NCBI RefSeq assembly: GCF_001750685.1
Contig: NZ_CP017269.1
Location: forward strand, 2,025,416 to 2,089,415
Direction of reading: 5' to 3'
DNA length: 64,000 bases
DNA from: Geosporobacter ferrireducens
GTDB lineage: Bacteria; Bacillota; Clostridia; Peptostreptococcales; Thermotaleaceae
In this document: piece by piece, positions 26,274 through 35,550 of the stretch
Layout: each line of letters starts with the position of its first letter
How positions within the stretch are numbered: the stretch's first letter is position 1
Translations under genes and position numbers: made by a program
Notes under the pieces: model-generated
What the model was told of the DNA's origin: nothing
The model's database searches: none
The model's input: only the letters and a program-made list of their open reading frames with translations

Positions 26274-27930
26274 AAGCGGAATCAGCATTATGGCAAGACT
26301 CATTATCTTCGTAAAACCTTTTACCGGTATCATGATGATTACCATTTTGATGGGAACCTTAGGATTTCTTGCGGCAACGGGCATTACCCTATTGGGGATT
26401 ATAGGCGTCATAAATATTCTCAATCTCTCTGTGGCAAAGTGGTCCTTCTCCCTTTCACAAATAGCCCTTTTACTTTTAGTTTTTGCTGTTTCCCGGGGAA
26501 TCTTGCGTTATTTAGAGCAATCCGCAGGCCACTATATTGCTTTTAAGTTGCTTGCATTTATCCGGGATAAAGTATTCAAAACCCTTAGAAGGCTTTCCCC
26601 TGCTAAACTGGATGGAAAGGACAGCGGTCAGCTGGTGGCGCTTATTACTTCAGACATAGAACTTTTAGAAGTATTTTATGCCCATACCATCTCTCCTATC
26701 GTGATTGCGGTCAGTACCTGTACGGTCATGTTATTCATCATCTATAAGGCTGCTCCGCTGCTTACATTGGTTGCAGCTGCCGCCTATAGTACAATTGGTT
26801 TCATAATCCCTGTCTTTACCGCTAAGTCCGCCCGGGAGCATGGACGGATATACCGTGAGCAGGTTGGCGATATGAATTCCTACTTTCTGGAGTCCTTGCG
26901 CGGTATGCGGGAAGTGATTCTTTTTGATGAGGGAGAACACCGTCAAAAAGTTATTCATCAGAAGAGCATGGAAGCCAATAAAAGTGCCGAAAACCTAAAA
27001 ACTCACGAAGGCCGTACACGGGCTATAACAGAATCAGCCATTTTAGTGTTTTCTGCATTAATGCTTTTTTCAGGGGTTGAGCTAACGCGTCAAGGCCTGA
27101 TCCCCTTTTCCGGCTTTTTAATTTCTCTTCTTTGCCTGATGAGCTCCTACGGACCTGTGGTGGCACTTAGCAGCTTATCCAACAACCTGCTTCAGACTTT
27201 CGCCAGCGGTGAACGGGTTTTATCATTGTTAGAAGAAAAAGAGGCAATTAAAGAGGTTACCACTGGAACTTCCGTTGGAGACACCCATATATCCATCCGG
27301 AAAGTGGACTTTGCTTATGACGATGAACTTATTTTAGATCATCTAAGTATGGAATTAAATAAAAATCAAATCATTGGTATATCAGGAAAAAGCGGCAGCG
27401 GTAAATCTACGCTTTTAAAACTGCTGATGCGTTTTTATGATCCTCAGGCCGGCATGATTGAAATGGGTAAAAAAACACTCAAAACGATTAATACCTCCAG
27501 CCTAAGAAATACCATTGCCTACGTAACCCAGGATACCTATTTGTTTAATGATACCATTCTTGAAAACCTGCGTATTGCAAAGCGAAGCGCCACAATGGAT
27601 GAAATCATAGCCGCCTGCAAAAAAGCAAACATTTATGATTTTATTATGCAGCTTCCAAATACCTTTCACAGTAAAGTAGGAGAATTAGGCGATCATCTGT
27701 CGGGGGGAGAACGTCAAAGAATTGGTTTGGCAAGAGCTTTTTTGCATCCCAGCAAAATCATTCTATTGGATGAACCCACCAGTAATCTCGACAGCTTAAA
27801 TGAGAATATTATTTTAAAGTCCCTTAAAGAGCATAGTCAAAATAAGACCATTATCCTGGTCAGCCACAGACCCTCTACCATGAGCATCGCAGACAAAATT
27901 TATTCCTTTGAAAACAGGAGGGCATCTTAA
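26266..27930 (+). CDS. CydC/CydD-like ABC exporter half-transporter 2
   Basis: A 554-residue fused permease-ATPase, with Walker A GKSGSGKST (about 374-382), signature LSGGERQR and Walker B IILLDEPTSNLD. A GTG start (GGGAGGG upstream) overlaps the first half-transporter by 8 nt, as expected for a heterodimer made in equal amounts. It includes the VFKTLRRLSPAKLDGKDSGQL coupling region typical of the CydC branch. The exported molecule is not defined by sequence. Confidence 0.75.
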   Translation: MRRSGISIMARLIIFVKPFTGIMMITILMGTLGFLAATGITLLGIIGVINILNLSVAKWSFSLSQIALLLLVFAVSRGILRYLEQSAGHYIAFKLLAFIRDKVFKTLRRLSPAKLDGKDSGQLVALITSDIELLEVFYAHTISPIVIAVSTCTVMLFIIYKAAPLLTLVAAAAYSTIGFIIPVFTAKSAREHGRIYREQVGDMNSYFLESLRGMREVILFDEGEHRQKVIHQKSMEANKSAENLKTHEGRTRAITESAILVFSALMLFSGVELTRQGLIPFSGFLISLLCLMSSYGPVVALSSLSNNLLQTFASGERVLSLLEEKEAIKEVTTGTSVGDTHISIRKVDFAYDDELILDHLSMELNKNQIIGISGKSGSGKSTLLKLLMRFYDPQAGMIEMGKKTLKTINTSSLRNTIAYVTQDTYLFNDTILENLRIAKRSATMDEIIAACKKANIYDFIMQLPNTFHSKVGELGDHLSGGERQRIGLARAFLHPSKIILLDEPTSNLDSLNENIILKSLKEHSQNKTIILVSHRPSTMSIADKIYSFENRRAS

Positions 27931-28224
27931 ATGGGTCGAATTGCACAGGAAAAGCGTATCATGATGTGTATGATCAAAGTGTATTGCGCTAAAAATCATC
28001 ATCAAAAGCAGCTTTGCGGAGAATGTCAGGAGCTTCAGGACTACGCACTAAAACGGTTGGAACACTGCAGATACGGCGAAAGGAAATCTTTCTGCAATCA
28101 ATGTCCCACCCATTGTTATCAGAAACTCCGCAAAGAGCAAATCAAAAGAGTTATGCGCTTTAGCGGACCCAGAATGATTTTTTATCACCCGGTCATTGCT
28201 TTCAGGCATTTCTTCTCTAAGTAA
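27931..28224 (+). CDS. YgbA-family (nitrous oxide-stimulated promoter family) protein
   Basis: A 97-residue Cys-rich protein matching the YgbA_NO family: CxxC-type pairs in CGECQELQDYALKRLEHC and CNQCPTHCYQ, then RVMRFSGPRMIFYHPVIAFRHF. In E. coli ygbA is induced by nitric oxide through NsrR; its biochemical role is unclear. The ATG directly follows the TAA of the second ABC gene, with AGGAGGG upstream. The Cys pattern could bind zinc or an Fe-S cluster. Its presence links the Crp-DUF454-ABC cluster to nitrosative stress. Confidence 0.85.
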   Translation: MGRIAQEKRIMMCMIKVYCAKNHHQKQLCGECQELQDYALKRLEHCRYGERKSFCNQCPTHCYQKLRKEQIKRVMRFSGPRMIFYHPVIAFRHFFSK

Positions 28225-28235
28225 ACCTTAAAATA

Positions 28236-28271
28236 AAGGGACACATCCTGAATTCCCAGGCTGTGTCCCTT
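28236..28271. terminator. Bidirectional terminator between ygbA-like gene and pyrD
   Basis: 10-nt arms AAGGGACACA and TGTGTCCCTT, with an inner CCTG/CAGG stem. It sits between convergent genes. Confidence 0.8.
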
Positions 28272-28273
28272 CT

Positions 28274-29188
28274 CTATCCGATCATCAATCCGCCGATAAT
28301 CTCCTCTACAGACTTAATCGAATGCTGCAGCATATATTGCTCAATACCTTCTACGATCTCCACCATACTATTAGGATTGGTAAAATTGGCGGTGCCCACT
28401 TGGATGGCACTGGCTCCTGCCAGCAGGTACTCTATCGCATCTTCCCAATTTTGGATACCGCCACCCCCTATAACCGGTATTTTTATCTTCTGGGCTGTCT
28501 GCCAAACCATTCTTAAGGATATAGGCTTTATGGCAGGTCCTGAAAGCCCTCCAATGATATTGCCCAGCTTTGGCTTTTTGCTTTTTATATCAATGGCCAT
28601 TCCTAAAAATGTATTGGTTAAAGCCACCGCATCTGCCCCTGCTTCCTCGGCAGCTTTTGCAATCACAGTAATATCTTCCACATTCGGTGTCAATTTAGGT
28701 ATAATAACTTTCCCTGTCAAAGCTTTAACTTCTTTTACAATTTGATAGGTTGCTCCACTGTTCATTCCGAAAGCTTTTCCCCCGGCTTCTAGATTTGGGC
28801 AGGATATGTTCAGCTCTATAGCCGCAATCCCATCCAAACCCTCCAACCGTTCTACCATTCTTTTAAATTCATCAACACTGTAGGCGGATATACTGACAAT
28901 CATAGGCATTGCATAAGGCATATAAAAGGGAAGTATTTCCTCTATAAAATAATCCAGGCCTTTATTTTGTATTCCTACTGCATTTAGCATTCCACCTGTT
29001 GTTTCCGCTACCCGGGGCGGTTTATTTCCCTGTCTGGGATGCAGGGTTACACTCTTTGGAAGGATCGCTCCGATTTTTTTTATATCACACAATTTGCAGG
29101 TTTCCACCCCAAAGGTTCCGGAGGCCGGCATGACCGGATTTTGCAACGTAAGACTTCCAAGCTTTACCCTCAAATCTGGTTTCTGCAT
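28274..29188 (-). CDS. pyrD: Dihydroorotate dehydrogenase, class 1B catalytic subunit
   Basis: A 304-residue FMN TIM barrel. The catalytic base Cys130 in NISCPN and the Gly-rich FMN phosphate site GGGGIQNWEDA mark class 1B, which works with PyrK and NAD. It interconverts dihydroorotate and orotate, and with NADH the reaction can run toward dihydroorotate. The start touches the PyrK stop. It is the last gene of a run that also holds pyrC, a carbamoylase, a TRAP importer and an IclR regulator. No carA/B, pyrB, pyrE or pyrF is present, which leaves room for a catabolic (orotate-reducing) rather than biosynthetic role. Confidence 0.92.
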   Translation of the reverse strand: MQKPDLRVKLGSLTLQNPVMPASGTFGVETCKLCDIKKIGAILPKSVTLHPRQGNKPPRVAETTGGMLNAVGIQNKGLDYFIEEILPFYMPYAMPMIVSISAYSVDEFKRMVERLEGLDGIAAIELNISCPNLEAGGKAFGMNSGATYQIVKEVKALTGKVIIPKLTPNVEDITVIAKAAEEAGADAVALTNTFLGMAIDIKSKKPKLGNIIGGLSGPAIKPISLRMVWQTAQKIKIPVIGGGGIQNWEDAIEYLLAGASAIQVGTANFTNPNSMVEIVEGIEQYMLQHSIKSVEEIIGGLMIG

Positions 29189-29958
29189 TATAATACAACC
29201 TCCTCAATGGCAAAAACAGGGCCGTCCTTGCACACTGTCCTGTATCCGTTTTTTGTTTCACATACACATCCATAGCAAATCCCTATTCCACATGCCATTC
29301 TCTCCTCTAGAGAAACATAGGCCGGTATATTGTATTTTCTGCTTATACCCCGTACCAGCCTCCCTACTCGATTAGATCCACAGGTAAAGATTTGTCCAAT
29401 CCCATAGCGGTTTACTGCCTCTTCCAAAAGCTGTGTTACATTCTCCGGACCGCTGGTATTTTCTTGATCATTCACACCAATAACGTCACATCCAATATCT
29501 GATAAAAGCTTTCTGGAAATGATTGCATTGTCTGTACGCCCACTCAAGATAGCCGTAACATGGATGCCTAATTTCCTTGCCTTCTCAGCAATTGAGACAA
29601 CAGATGCAATACCCACACCTCTGCCGATAATACAGATTGCCTTTACTCCTGCTGCAAGCTCATAGCATCTGCCCCCTGGCCCTAATAAATCTATTTCATT
29701 TCCCGGTCTTAGTGTTTTGATGATTTCCGTTCCTTTACCTTTTACGATATATACAAATTCTATGATTCCTTCGGTTTCATCAAATCTGTAAATACTAAAG
29801 GGTCTCCTTAGAAGCGGATCTGCCAGAGTGCCGCACCGGATATAGATAATCTGTCCTTCCTTCACTTCCTTTGCTAATCCTGCGCATTGTATTTTTATAT
29901 GATAGTACATTTCTGCAATACAGTCATTCGCCAAGACGATTCCTCTATACAAATGCAT
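29188..29958 (-). CDS. pyrK: Dihydroorotate dehydrogenase electron-transfer subunit
   Basis: A 256-residue flavoprotein of the ferredoxin reductase fold. The FAD site (RRPFSIYRF) is near residue 50, an NAD-binding GRGVGIAS follows near 112, and four Cys at 223, 228, 231 and 243 bind a [2Fe-2S] cluster (CGIGICYGC, VCKDGP). It carries electrons between NAD(H) and PyrD, which makes the dehydrogenase reversible in anaerobes. It is tightly linked to pyrD (1-nt overlap) and pyrC (14 nt). Confidence 0.92.
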   Translation of the reverse strand: MHLYRGIVLANDCIAEMYYHIKIQCAGLAKEVKEGQIIYIRCGTLADPLLRRPFSIYRFDETEGIIEFVYIVKGKGTEIIKTLRPGNEIDLLGPGGRCYELAAGVKAICIIGRGVGIASVVSIAEKARKLGIHVTAILSGRTDNAIISRKLLSDIGCDVIGVNDQENTSGPENVTQLLEEAVNRYGIGQIFTCGSNRVGRLVRGISRKYNIPAYVSLEERMACGIGICYGCVCETKNGYRTVCKDGPVFAIEEVVL

Positions 29959-29972
29959 ATTCCCTTTTCCTC

Positions 29973-31250
29973 CTACCAGTCTTGTACGTATTGCTCTACG
30001 CCATCAACCATTGTACAAACAGCTTTTCCACGCAGCTTCAAGCCATGGAATGGCATATTCCGCGCTTTTGAATGCATTTTATTCTCGTCTACAATCCACT
30101 CCTTATGCATGTCTATAATTGTAATATCTGCAGTACTTCCCTTTGCCAAAGTGCCTCTGGGAATATTCAACAGCTTTGCCGGTAGACAACTCATTCGCTC
30201 TATTAAAGATGCTAAGGACATCCCCCGTTGATGGACCAATACGGTTAATGCAATTCCCAGTGCTGTTTCCAAACCGATAATTCCATTTGCAGCATGCACC
30301 AGATCTTGATTCTTATCTGCTTCTGTGTGGGGAGCATGATCGGTAGCAATCACATCGATCGTCCCTTCTAATAGGCCCATAATAATTGCTTCTGCATCTT
30401 CTCTGGTTCGAAGAGGAGGACTCATTTTCGCTTTGGTTCCATATTTTAAGATGGCTTCATCCCATAGCAGGAAATGATGAGGTGCAGCTTCACAGCTAAC
30501 CTGAACGCCTCTTTTTTTAGCTTCGCGAACCAGTTCTACCCCCCTCTTCGTCGAAATATGCTGAATATGAAGACGCCCGCCAGTGGTTTCTGCCAGCATT
30601 AAATCTCTCTGTATAATAATTTCTTCCGCAATAGCCGGGATTCCCAACAAATTGAGTTGTTCAGAAACCTCTCCCCTATGTATCGACCGGTCATATACCA
30701 AATGAATATCTTCACAATGCACACTTACCAACAGGTCTAATGCTTTGGCCGCTTCCATCGCCTCAAGCATCACACCGGCATCCATGACCGTTTTCCCATC
30801 ATCGGTAATCCCAACAATTCCTCCATCTTTCAATGCCGCATAAGGGCTCTTTTCTTTGCCGTCAAGGTTTTTTGTAATACTCCCCATCATAAGAACATTG
30901 CAGGCCGCTCCTAATGCCTTACCTTTAATAAATTCTACGGTTTTGCGGTTGTCTATAACGGGATTGGTATTCGGCATACATACAACGGTGCTAAATCCTC
31001 CTGCTACTGCAGCCATTGCCCCCGTCTCTATGGTTTCCTTCTGTTCAAATCCCGGTTCCCGAAAATGAACATGCATATCAATCAGGCCTGGTGTCACGTA
31101 CTTTCCCCGGGCATCAATTACATCACATCCCGGTTCATCTATATCCTTTTCCAGTTTTTCAATTCTCCCCTCTTCTATGAATATATCCATGGGTTCATCA
31201 ATATTTTGGGAAGGATCTACCAGCCAACCTCCCTTAATTAATTTTCTCAT
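29973..31250 (-). CDS. pyrC: Dihydroorotase
   Basis: A 425-residue class I dihydroorotase of the amidohydrolase superfamily. The metal ligands His60 and His62 lie in DMHVHFREPG, the conserved VCMPNTNP motif follows, and the late catalytic ATDHAPH motif is present. It reversibly converts N-carbamoyl-L-aspartate and dihydroorotate. Placed between an N-carbamoyl amino acid hydrolase gene and pyrK/pyrD, it could supply carbamoylaspartate for hydrolysis rather than for pyrimidine synthesis. Confidence 0.92.
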   Translation of the reverse strand: MRKLIKGGWLVDPSQNIDEPMDIFIEEGRIEKLEKDIDEPGCDVIDARGKYVTPGLIDMHVHFREPGFEQKETIETGAMAAVAGGFSTVVCMPNTNPVIDNRKTVEFIKGKALGAACNVLMMGSITKNLDGKEKSPYAALKDGGIVGITDDGKTVMDAGVMLEAMEAAKALDLLVSVHCEDIHLVYDRSIHRGEVSEQLNLLGIPAIAEEIIIQRDLMLAETTGGRLHIQHISTKRGVELVREAKKRGVQVSCEAAPHHFLLWDEAILKYGTKAKMSPPLRTREDAEAIIMGLLEGTIDVIATDHAPHTEADKNQDLVHAANGIIGLETALGIALTVLVHQRGMSLASLIERMSCLPAKLLNIPRGTLAKGSTADITIIDMHKEWIVDENKMHSKARNMPFHGLKLRGKAVCTMVDGVEQYVQDW

Positions 31251-31279
31251 GTGAATCCCCTTTCTATCATCATCTAATT

Positions 31280-32554
31280 CTATACGTCCGCTTCCTTTTC
31301 TAAGTTCAAGTCCTCATCTTTTTGTGCCAATGTAAGGATTGTTTCGTATAGAAGACTTAACCCGTTTTCAATATCCCTGGCTTCTACACGTTCTTTTTTG
31401 TTATGGCTGATTCCATCTACGCAGGGTACAAATATTAAAGCGGTGGGAAGAATTTTAGCTATATTCATGGCATCATGGCCCGCGCCGCTAGCCATTTGCT
31501 TATGACTAAGTCCCAATCGCCGGCAGTTCTCCTTAACCGCTTCCATCATTCTTTTATTTAAAAGTACAGGCTTTTCTTGGCTGATAATCTTTACAATCTG
31601 CTGTACTTGTCTTTTTTTACAGATCTCCTCTACTTTTTGGACAATATCCGTTACAGCACGCATCATACTCATGATATCAATTCCTCGAATATCCACATAG
31701 AGGTCTACTTCACCGGGAACAACATTCATTGCTCCTGGAAAAACTCTACAAATTCCAGTGGTTGTAACGGTTTGATGGACAGATTCTTCTATCCCCTTTT
31801 TTTCAATTTCCAGAATAATTTCTGCAGCTGCTGTCAAAGCATCTTTCCGCATTTTCATAGGGCAGGCTCCAGAATGAGCCTCTTCTCCCAATAAGTTCAG
31901 TTGAAACCGGATGGGGGCAGCGATTGCTTCAACCACACCAATATCGATGGATTCTCTATATAGAACCGGTCCTTGTTCTATATGCATCTCAACAAAGGCC
32001 TTATATTGAGATGGGTCTATTTTTATTTTTTCTACTTCATCCGGAAAATAACCTTTTTTCAGAAGCACATCGTAAAGTGACTTTCCCTGCTGGTCGATGC
32101 AATTTTTCAGACTGGATGGATTTAATTCTCCGGTCAGTGCCTTACTTCCAACAGTGGACAAATTAAAACGGCTGGATTCCTCAATTGAAAAGACTACCAC
32201 TTCGATAGGATGATCATGCTCCAATTCTCTTTCCTGAATAAGCTGCAGCACTTCAACGGCAGTCATGACCCCTAATAAACCGTCATATCTCCCGCCATTG
32301 GGAACCGTATCCAGGTGAGAGCCGCATAGGACTGCCGGCAAGGTAGGATCTAGCCCTTCTTTTCTAGCCCAAATATTCCCAATCTCATCTTCCCAAATCT
32401 TTAATCCTATACTGCTGCATATCTCCTTAAATAACCTCCTGGCCTTCATATCGCCATCGGTTAATGCCAATCGGTTAACCCCCTCTTCCTGCGTTGTCTC
32501 TATCCCATTAATCTGGTCTATGGTTCTTTGTAGCCGAGATATATCCAGCTTCAT
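31280..32554 (-). CDS. M20-family N-carbamoyl-amino acid amidohydrolase, candidate ureidosuccinase
   Basis: A 424-residue member of the hydantoinase/carbamoylase (AllC/HyuC) family. Metal ligands are visible: His80 and Asp91 (GSHLDTVPNGGRYDG), Glu125 (IEESSRF), His191 (MHIEQGPVL) and His384 (ISHNKKERV), with His360 in GAGHDAM. These enzymes hydrolyse N-carbamoyl amino acids, ureidopropionate or allantoate to amine, CO2 and ammonia. Directly upstream of pyrC, the best guess is N-carbamoyl-L-aspartate (ureidosuccinate) to aspartate. Allantoate or another ureido acid remains possible because the family is not substrate-specific by motif. Confidence 0.8.
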   Translation of the reverse strand: MKLDISRLQRTIDQINGIETTQEEGVNRLALTDGDMKARRLFKEICSSIGLKIWEDEIGNIWARKEGLDPTLPAVLCGSHLDTVPNGGRYDGLLGVMTAVEVLQLIQERELEHDHPIEVVVFSIEESSRFNLSTVGSKALTGELNPSSLKNCIDQQGKSLYDVLLKKGYFPDEVEKIKIDPSQYKAFVEMHIEQGPVLYRESIDIGVVEAIAAPIRFQLNLLGEEAHSGACPMKMRKDALTAAAEIILEIEKKGIEESVHQTVTTTGICRVFPGAMNVVPGEVDLYVDIRGIDIMSMMRAVTDIVQKVEEICKKRQVQQIVKIISQEKPVLLNKRMMEAVKENCRRLGLSHKQMASGAGHDAMNIAKILPTALIFVPCVDGISHNKKERVEARDIENGLSLLYETILTLAQKDEDLNLEKEADV

Positions 32555-32572
32555 AATAGCCTCTCTCCTTAT

Positions 32573-33850
32573 TTAACGGTAGATGTACCGGGGGAGCATC
32601 AGAGAAATATCGGGAATGTAGGTAATGGCCAAAAGAGCCAAGATGCTAACCAATACAAAAGTTAAAACCGTTGGTATAATTTTCGAAATAGAAACGCCGG
32701 TTACCCCATTGGCGACAAATAAGTTTAATCCAAAAGGCGGCGTAAAATTACCGATACATAGGTTTGCTACCATGATAATCCCCAAATGCACCGGGTCAAT
32801 TCCCATTTGCACTGCAATTGGATAAAACAGGGGTGCTAAAATAATAATGGCAGCAATGCCTTCCATAAACATCCCCACAATTAATAGAATAAAATTAATC
32901 ATTAGCAGAAAGGCGATGGGCGAGGATATATTTTCTATAATACTTTCAGTAACCATCTGGGGAACTCTTGCCACTGTCAAAAACCATCCGAATGCCTGGG
33001 CGCCTGCCACAAGAATAAGCACCTGGGCACAAGTTACGGCAGATTGCACACACACACCATAAAGCTTTTTCAAATCGATTTCTTTATAGATAAACATTCC
33101 GACAAAGATGGCATATACTGCAGATATTCCGGCAGCCTCTGTAGGTGTAAAAATGCCGGAATAGATGCCTCCAAGGATAATAACAGGAACAGCCAATGAC
33201 CATACGGCTTCCTTTGTATTCTCTATGATTTCTTTCATACTGGATTTTTCATCTACGGGAAGATTGTTTTTCCTTGCATAATATAAAATATAGAAAACTG
33301 TTGCAATACCATATACAATACCGGCTCCGATCCCAGCCATAAACAATTCACCCACAGATGTTCCTGTTGCTGTAGCATATATGATCAGCGTTATGCTTGG
33401 GGGAATCAAGAGTGCTACAGATCCTGAAGATGTAATAAGGCCAAGGGCAAATCCCTTAGGATATTTTTGCTTAACCAGTTCAGGATACATTAGCTTTCCC
33501 ATAGCAATGACAGTAGCCGGGCTGGATCCGGATAATGCACCAAAGACCATACAGGCCAGTTGTGTAGTTAAGGCAAGTCCTCCTCTTACACTTCCAATCA
33601 AGCTTCTCGTCCATTTTAAAATCCGTTCTGACAGCCCTCCTGTATCCATGACATTTGCAGCAAAAATAAAAAAAGGCATAGACATCAATGCAAATTTATC
33701 GATACCTCCAAAGGATTTTTGTATCATAATCATTGGAGACATATCTGTAAAGAGCATCAAAGCCAGTAGAACAGCTAAGTTCAAAGCAATAAATATAGGA
33801 ACACTTCCTAGTAAAAGTGCTATAAGAGAACCCATTAATACAGCTGTCAT
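32573..33850 (-). CDS. TRAP transporter large permease (DctM)
   Basis: A 425-residue multi-span DctM-family protein (VFGALSGSSPATVIAMG, SLLIPPS-like ALLIPPSITLIIYA, GNFTPPFGLNLFV). It is the second TRAP system in the window. It starts 1 nt after the DctQ gene and ends 18 nt before the carbamoylase, so it belongs to the same transcript. The likely cargo is orotate, dihydroorotate or carbamoylaspartate (inference from neighbours). Confidence 0.88.
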   Translation of the reverse strand: MTAVLMGSLIALLLGSVPIFIALNLAVLLALMLFTDMSPMIMIQKSFGGIDKFALMSMPFFIFAANVMDTGGLSERILKWTRSLIGSVRGGLALTTQLACMVFGALSGSSPATVIAMGKLMYPELVKQKYPKGFALGLITSSGSVALLIPPSITLIIYATATGTSVGELFMAGIGAGIVYGIATVFYILYYARKNNLPVDEKSSMKEIIENTKEAVWSLAVPVIILGGIYSGIFTPTEAAGISAVYAIFVGMFIYKEIDLKKLYGVCVQSAVTCAQVLILVAGAQAFGWFLTVARVPQMVTESIIENISSPIAFLLMINFILLIVGMFMEGIAAIIILAPLFYPIAVQMGIDPVHLGIIMVANLCIGNFTPPFGLNLFVANGVTGVSISKIIPTVLTFVLVSILALLAITYIPDISLMLPRYIYR

Positions 33851-33851
33851 A

Positions 33852-34340
33852 TCAATTCACCTCACTCGTATCTAGAGACTCTGGATTTTCTTTAAAAATA
33901 CGAATCAAATCTTGAATAAACCGGAAGAACATTAAAATAAATCCGAGAGGAATCGCTAAATAAGGAATCCACATGGGAATTTGAAGTGCGGGAGAAACCT
34001 GTCCTGATTTCATAACAAAATCAATGATCTTTACGCCATAAAAAAACATCACACCGCAAAATACAGTAGCAATGAGGTGTACTACAACAGAAAGCACTTT
34101 TTTATTTTTGACGGATAAAAATTCGTAAAAGAAGTCTATGCTAACATGTTTTCCTTTTCTCACGCATATACTTCCCCCTATAAATGCAATCCATATCATC
34201 AAGTATTTTATCACCTCTTCAGCCCAACTGGCGCTGGACTTGAATACATACCGCAGTACAACATTTAAAAAAAGTATGAGGGTGGTTGTAAGCAGTGCCA
34301 TTCCGCAAAAAAACTCTTCCACTCGATCTAAAAATTTCAA
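33852..34340 (-). CDS. TRAP transporter small permease (DctQ)
   Basis: A four-span DctQ protein (FKSSASWAEEVIKYLMIWIAFIGGS). The frame reaches back to 34391, but that region lies inside a hairpin. A TTG at 34340 has GGAGGTG 5-6 nt upstream, giving 162 residues, typical of the family. Confidence 0.82.
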   Translation of the reverse strand: MKFLDRVEEFFCGMALLTTTLILFLNVVLRYVFKSSASWAEEVIKYLMIWIAFIGGSICVRKGKHVSIDFFYEFLSVKNKKVLSVVVHLIATVFCGVMFFYGVKIIDFVMKSGQVSPALQIPMWIPYLAIPLGFILMFFRFIQDLIRIFKENPESLDTSEVN

Positions 34341-34369
34341 GACTTCACCTCCACTAACATGCAGCAGAT

Positions 34370-34403
34370 AAGCTGACGAGTATACGCTCATACTTATCAG
34401 CTT
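34370..34403. other. Intercistronic hairpin between dctP and dctQ
   Basis: 14-nt arms AAGCTGACGAGTAT and ATACTTATCAGCTT (12 of 14 pair) around a 6-nt loop, after the dctP gene. A hairpin also adjoins dctP in the other TRAP operon, suggesting differential expression of the abundant binding protein. Confidence 0.55.
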
Positions 34404-34471
34404 TCCTGCCCCATGAATTCTGTTATTTCAGATTTCTGTTCTGCTTCTTTTCTTTCATTCAGTTATGTATA

Positions 34472-35503
34472 CTAATTAATCTTGCTATAAATCAACTCAA
34501 GGATCTCTTTCTTGTCTGCTGTATCTGCAAACTCAGTATGTACAGGCTTGCTGGCCTCTACGAAAGCTGCTCTTTCTTCCTGTGTAAGCTCATAAATATT
34601 TATTTTAGACTGCTTGATTTCTTCTAAGAACTGTTTTTCTTTCTCTTCAAGGGCTTTTCTTTGAACCTTTCTCGCTTCTTCTTCTGATGCCGTAACCATT
34701 TCTTTATATTCTTCCGGCAGACCTTCAAACCATCCTTTATTTGCTACAAATACATAGGCCAAATATCCATGGTTACTAATCACCATGTTGTCCTGTACTT
34801 CATAAAATTTATTCATGGCAATAGTAGAAATAGGATTTTCCTGACCATCAACAATTTTTTGCTGAAGTGCATTATATAATTCTGCATATTCTATTGGAAC
34901 CGGATTTGCTCCCCAGGCTTTGTATTGGGCCAATAATAGCGGCGAAGGCATAACTCTCATCTTTACACCTGAAAAATCAGCAGGCATATGGATTTCCTTA
35001 CCCTTCGTTGTAAAATTCTTGAATCCGGATCCCCAGAAACCAAATCCTTTAAAACCCTTTGCTTCTGCTTTTTCCAACAGCTTGTCCCCTGCTTCTTCAT
35101 CAAGCACCTTCCACATTACTTCAGCAGAAGGCCACAGGAATGGAAAATCGACGATTTGAAGTTCTTCTACGAAAGGTGTCATTACAGAAATCGGCTGAAT
35201 GGTTATTTCATGAGAACCCATTTGCACAGCTTCTGCTTGCTCCCGCATAGATCCCAGCTGCAATGCAGGGAATATTTCTACTGTAATTTTTCCCTCACTT
35301 AGGGCTTCCAATTTTTCTTTAAAAGCAACGGCTCCTGCATGTTCAGAGCTGCTTTCAGGCTGATTATGGCTTACCTTTACGGTTATCGCCGGCAGTTCTT
35401 TTTTCCCTGTATCTCCTGCTGCCGGTGTTTGTTTCGCACCACATCCTCCTAACAGTCCAACAATTAGAATGAGTACCATACATATTACCAAACTCTTTTT
35501 CAT
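34472..35503 (-). CDS. TRAP transporter substrate-binding lipoprotein (DctP)
   Basis: A 343-residue DctP protein with lipobox LLGGC (Cys21) and the family carboxylate-binding Arg in GVKMRVMPSP. ALQQKIVDGQENPIS is the conserved ligand-site stretch. It supplies the DctQM permease encoded next. Orotate and dihydroorotate both carry a carboxylate that this Arg could hold. Confidence 0.88.
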   Translation of the reverse strand: MKKSLVICMVLILIVGLLGGCGAKQTPAAGDTGKKELPAITVKVSHNQPESSSEHAGAVAFKEKLEALSEGKITVEIFPALQLGSMREQAEAVQMGSHEITIQPISVMTPFVEELQIVDFPFLWPSAEVMWKVLDEEAGDKLLEKAEAKGFKGFGFWGSGFKNFTTKGKEIHMPADFSGVKMRVMPSPLLLAQYKAWGANPVPIEYAELYNALQQKIVDGQENPISTIAMNKFYEVQDNMVISNHGYLAYVFVANKGWFEGLPEEYKEMVTASEEEARKVQRKALEEKEKQFLEEIKQSKINIYELTQEERAAFVEASKPVHTEFADTADKKEILELIYSKIN

Positions 35504-35550
35504 ACTTTTTCTCCCCTTTATTTGATTTTTATTTTTAGTGCCTATAAATA

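Noticed and set aside
24531..27930. Confident cydDC assignment
   Set aside because: No cydAB in the window, and many paired ABC exporters share this layout. Kept as CydDC-like without symbols.
28274..31250. Ordinary pyrimidine-biosynthesis operon
   Set aside because: Not excluded, but carAB, pyrB, pyrE and pyrF are missing and the genes are fused to a TRAP-carbamoylase-IclR run, so a plain biosynthetic label would hide the context.
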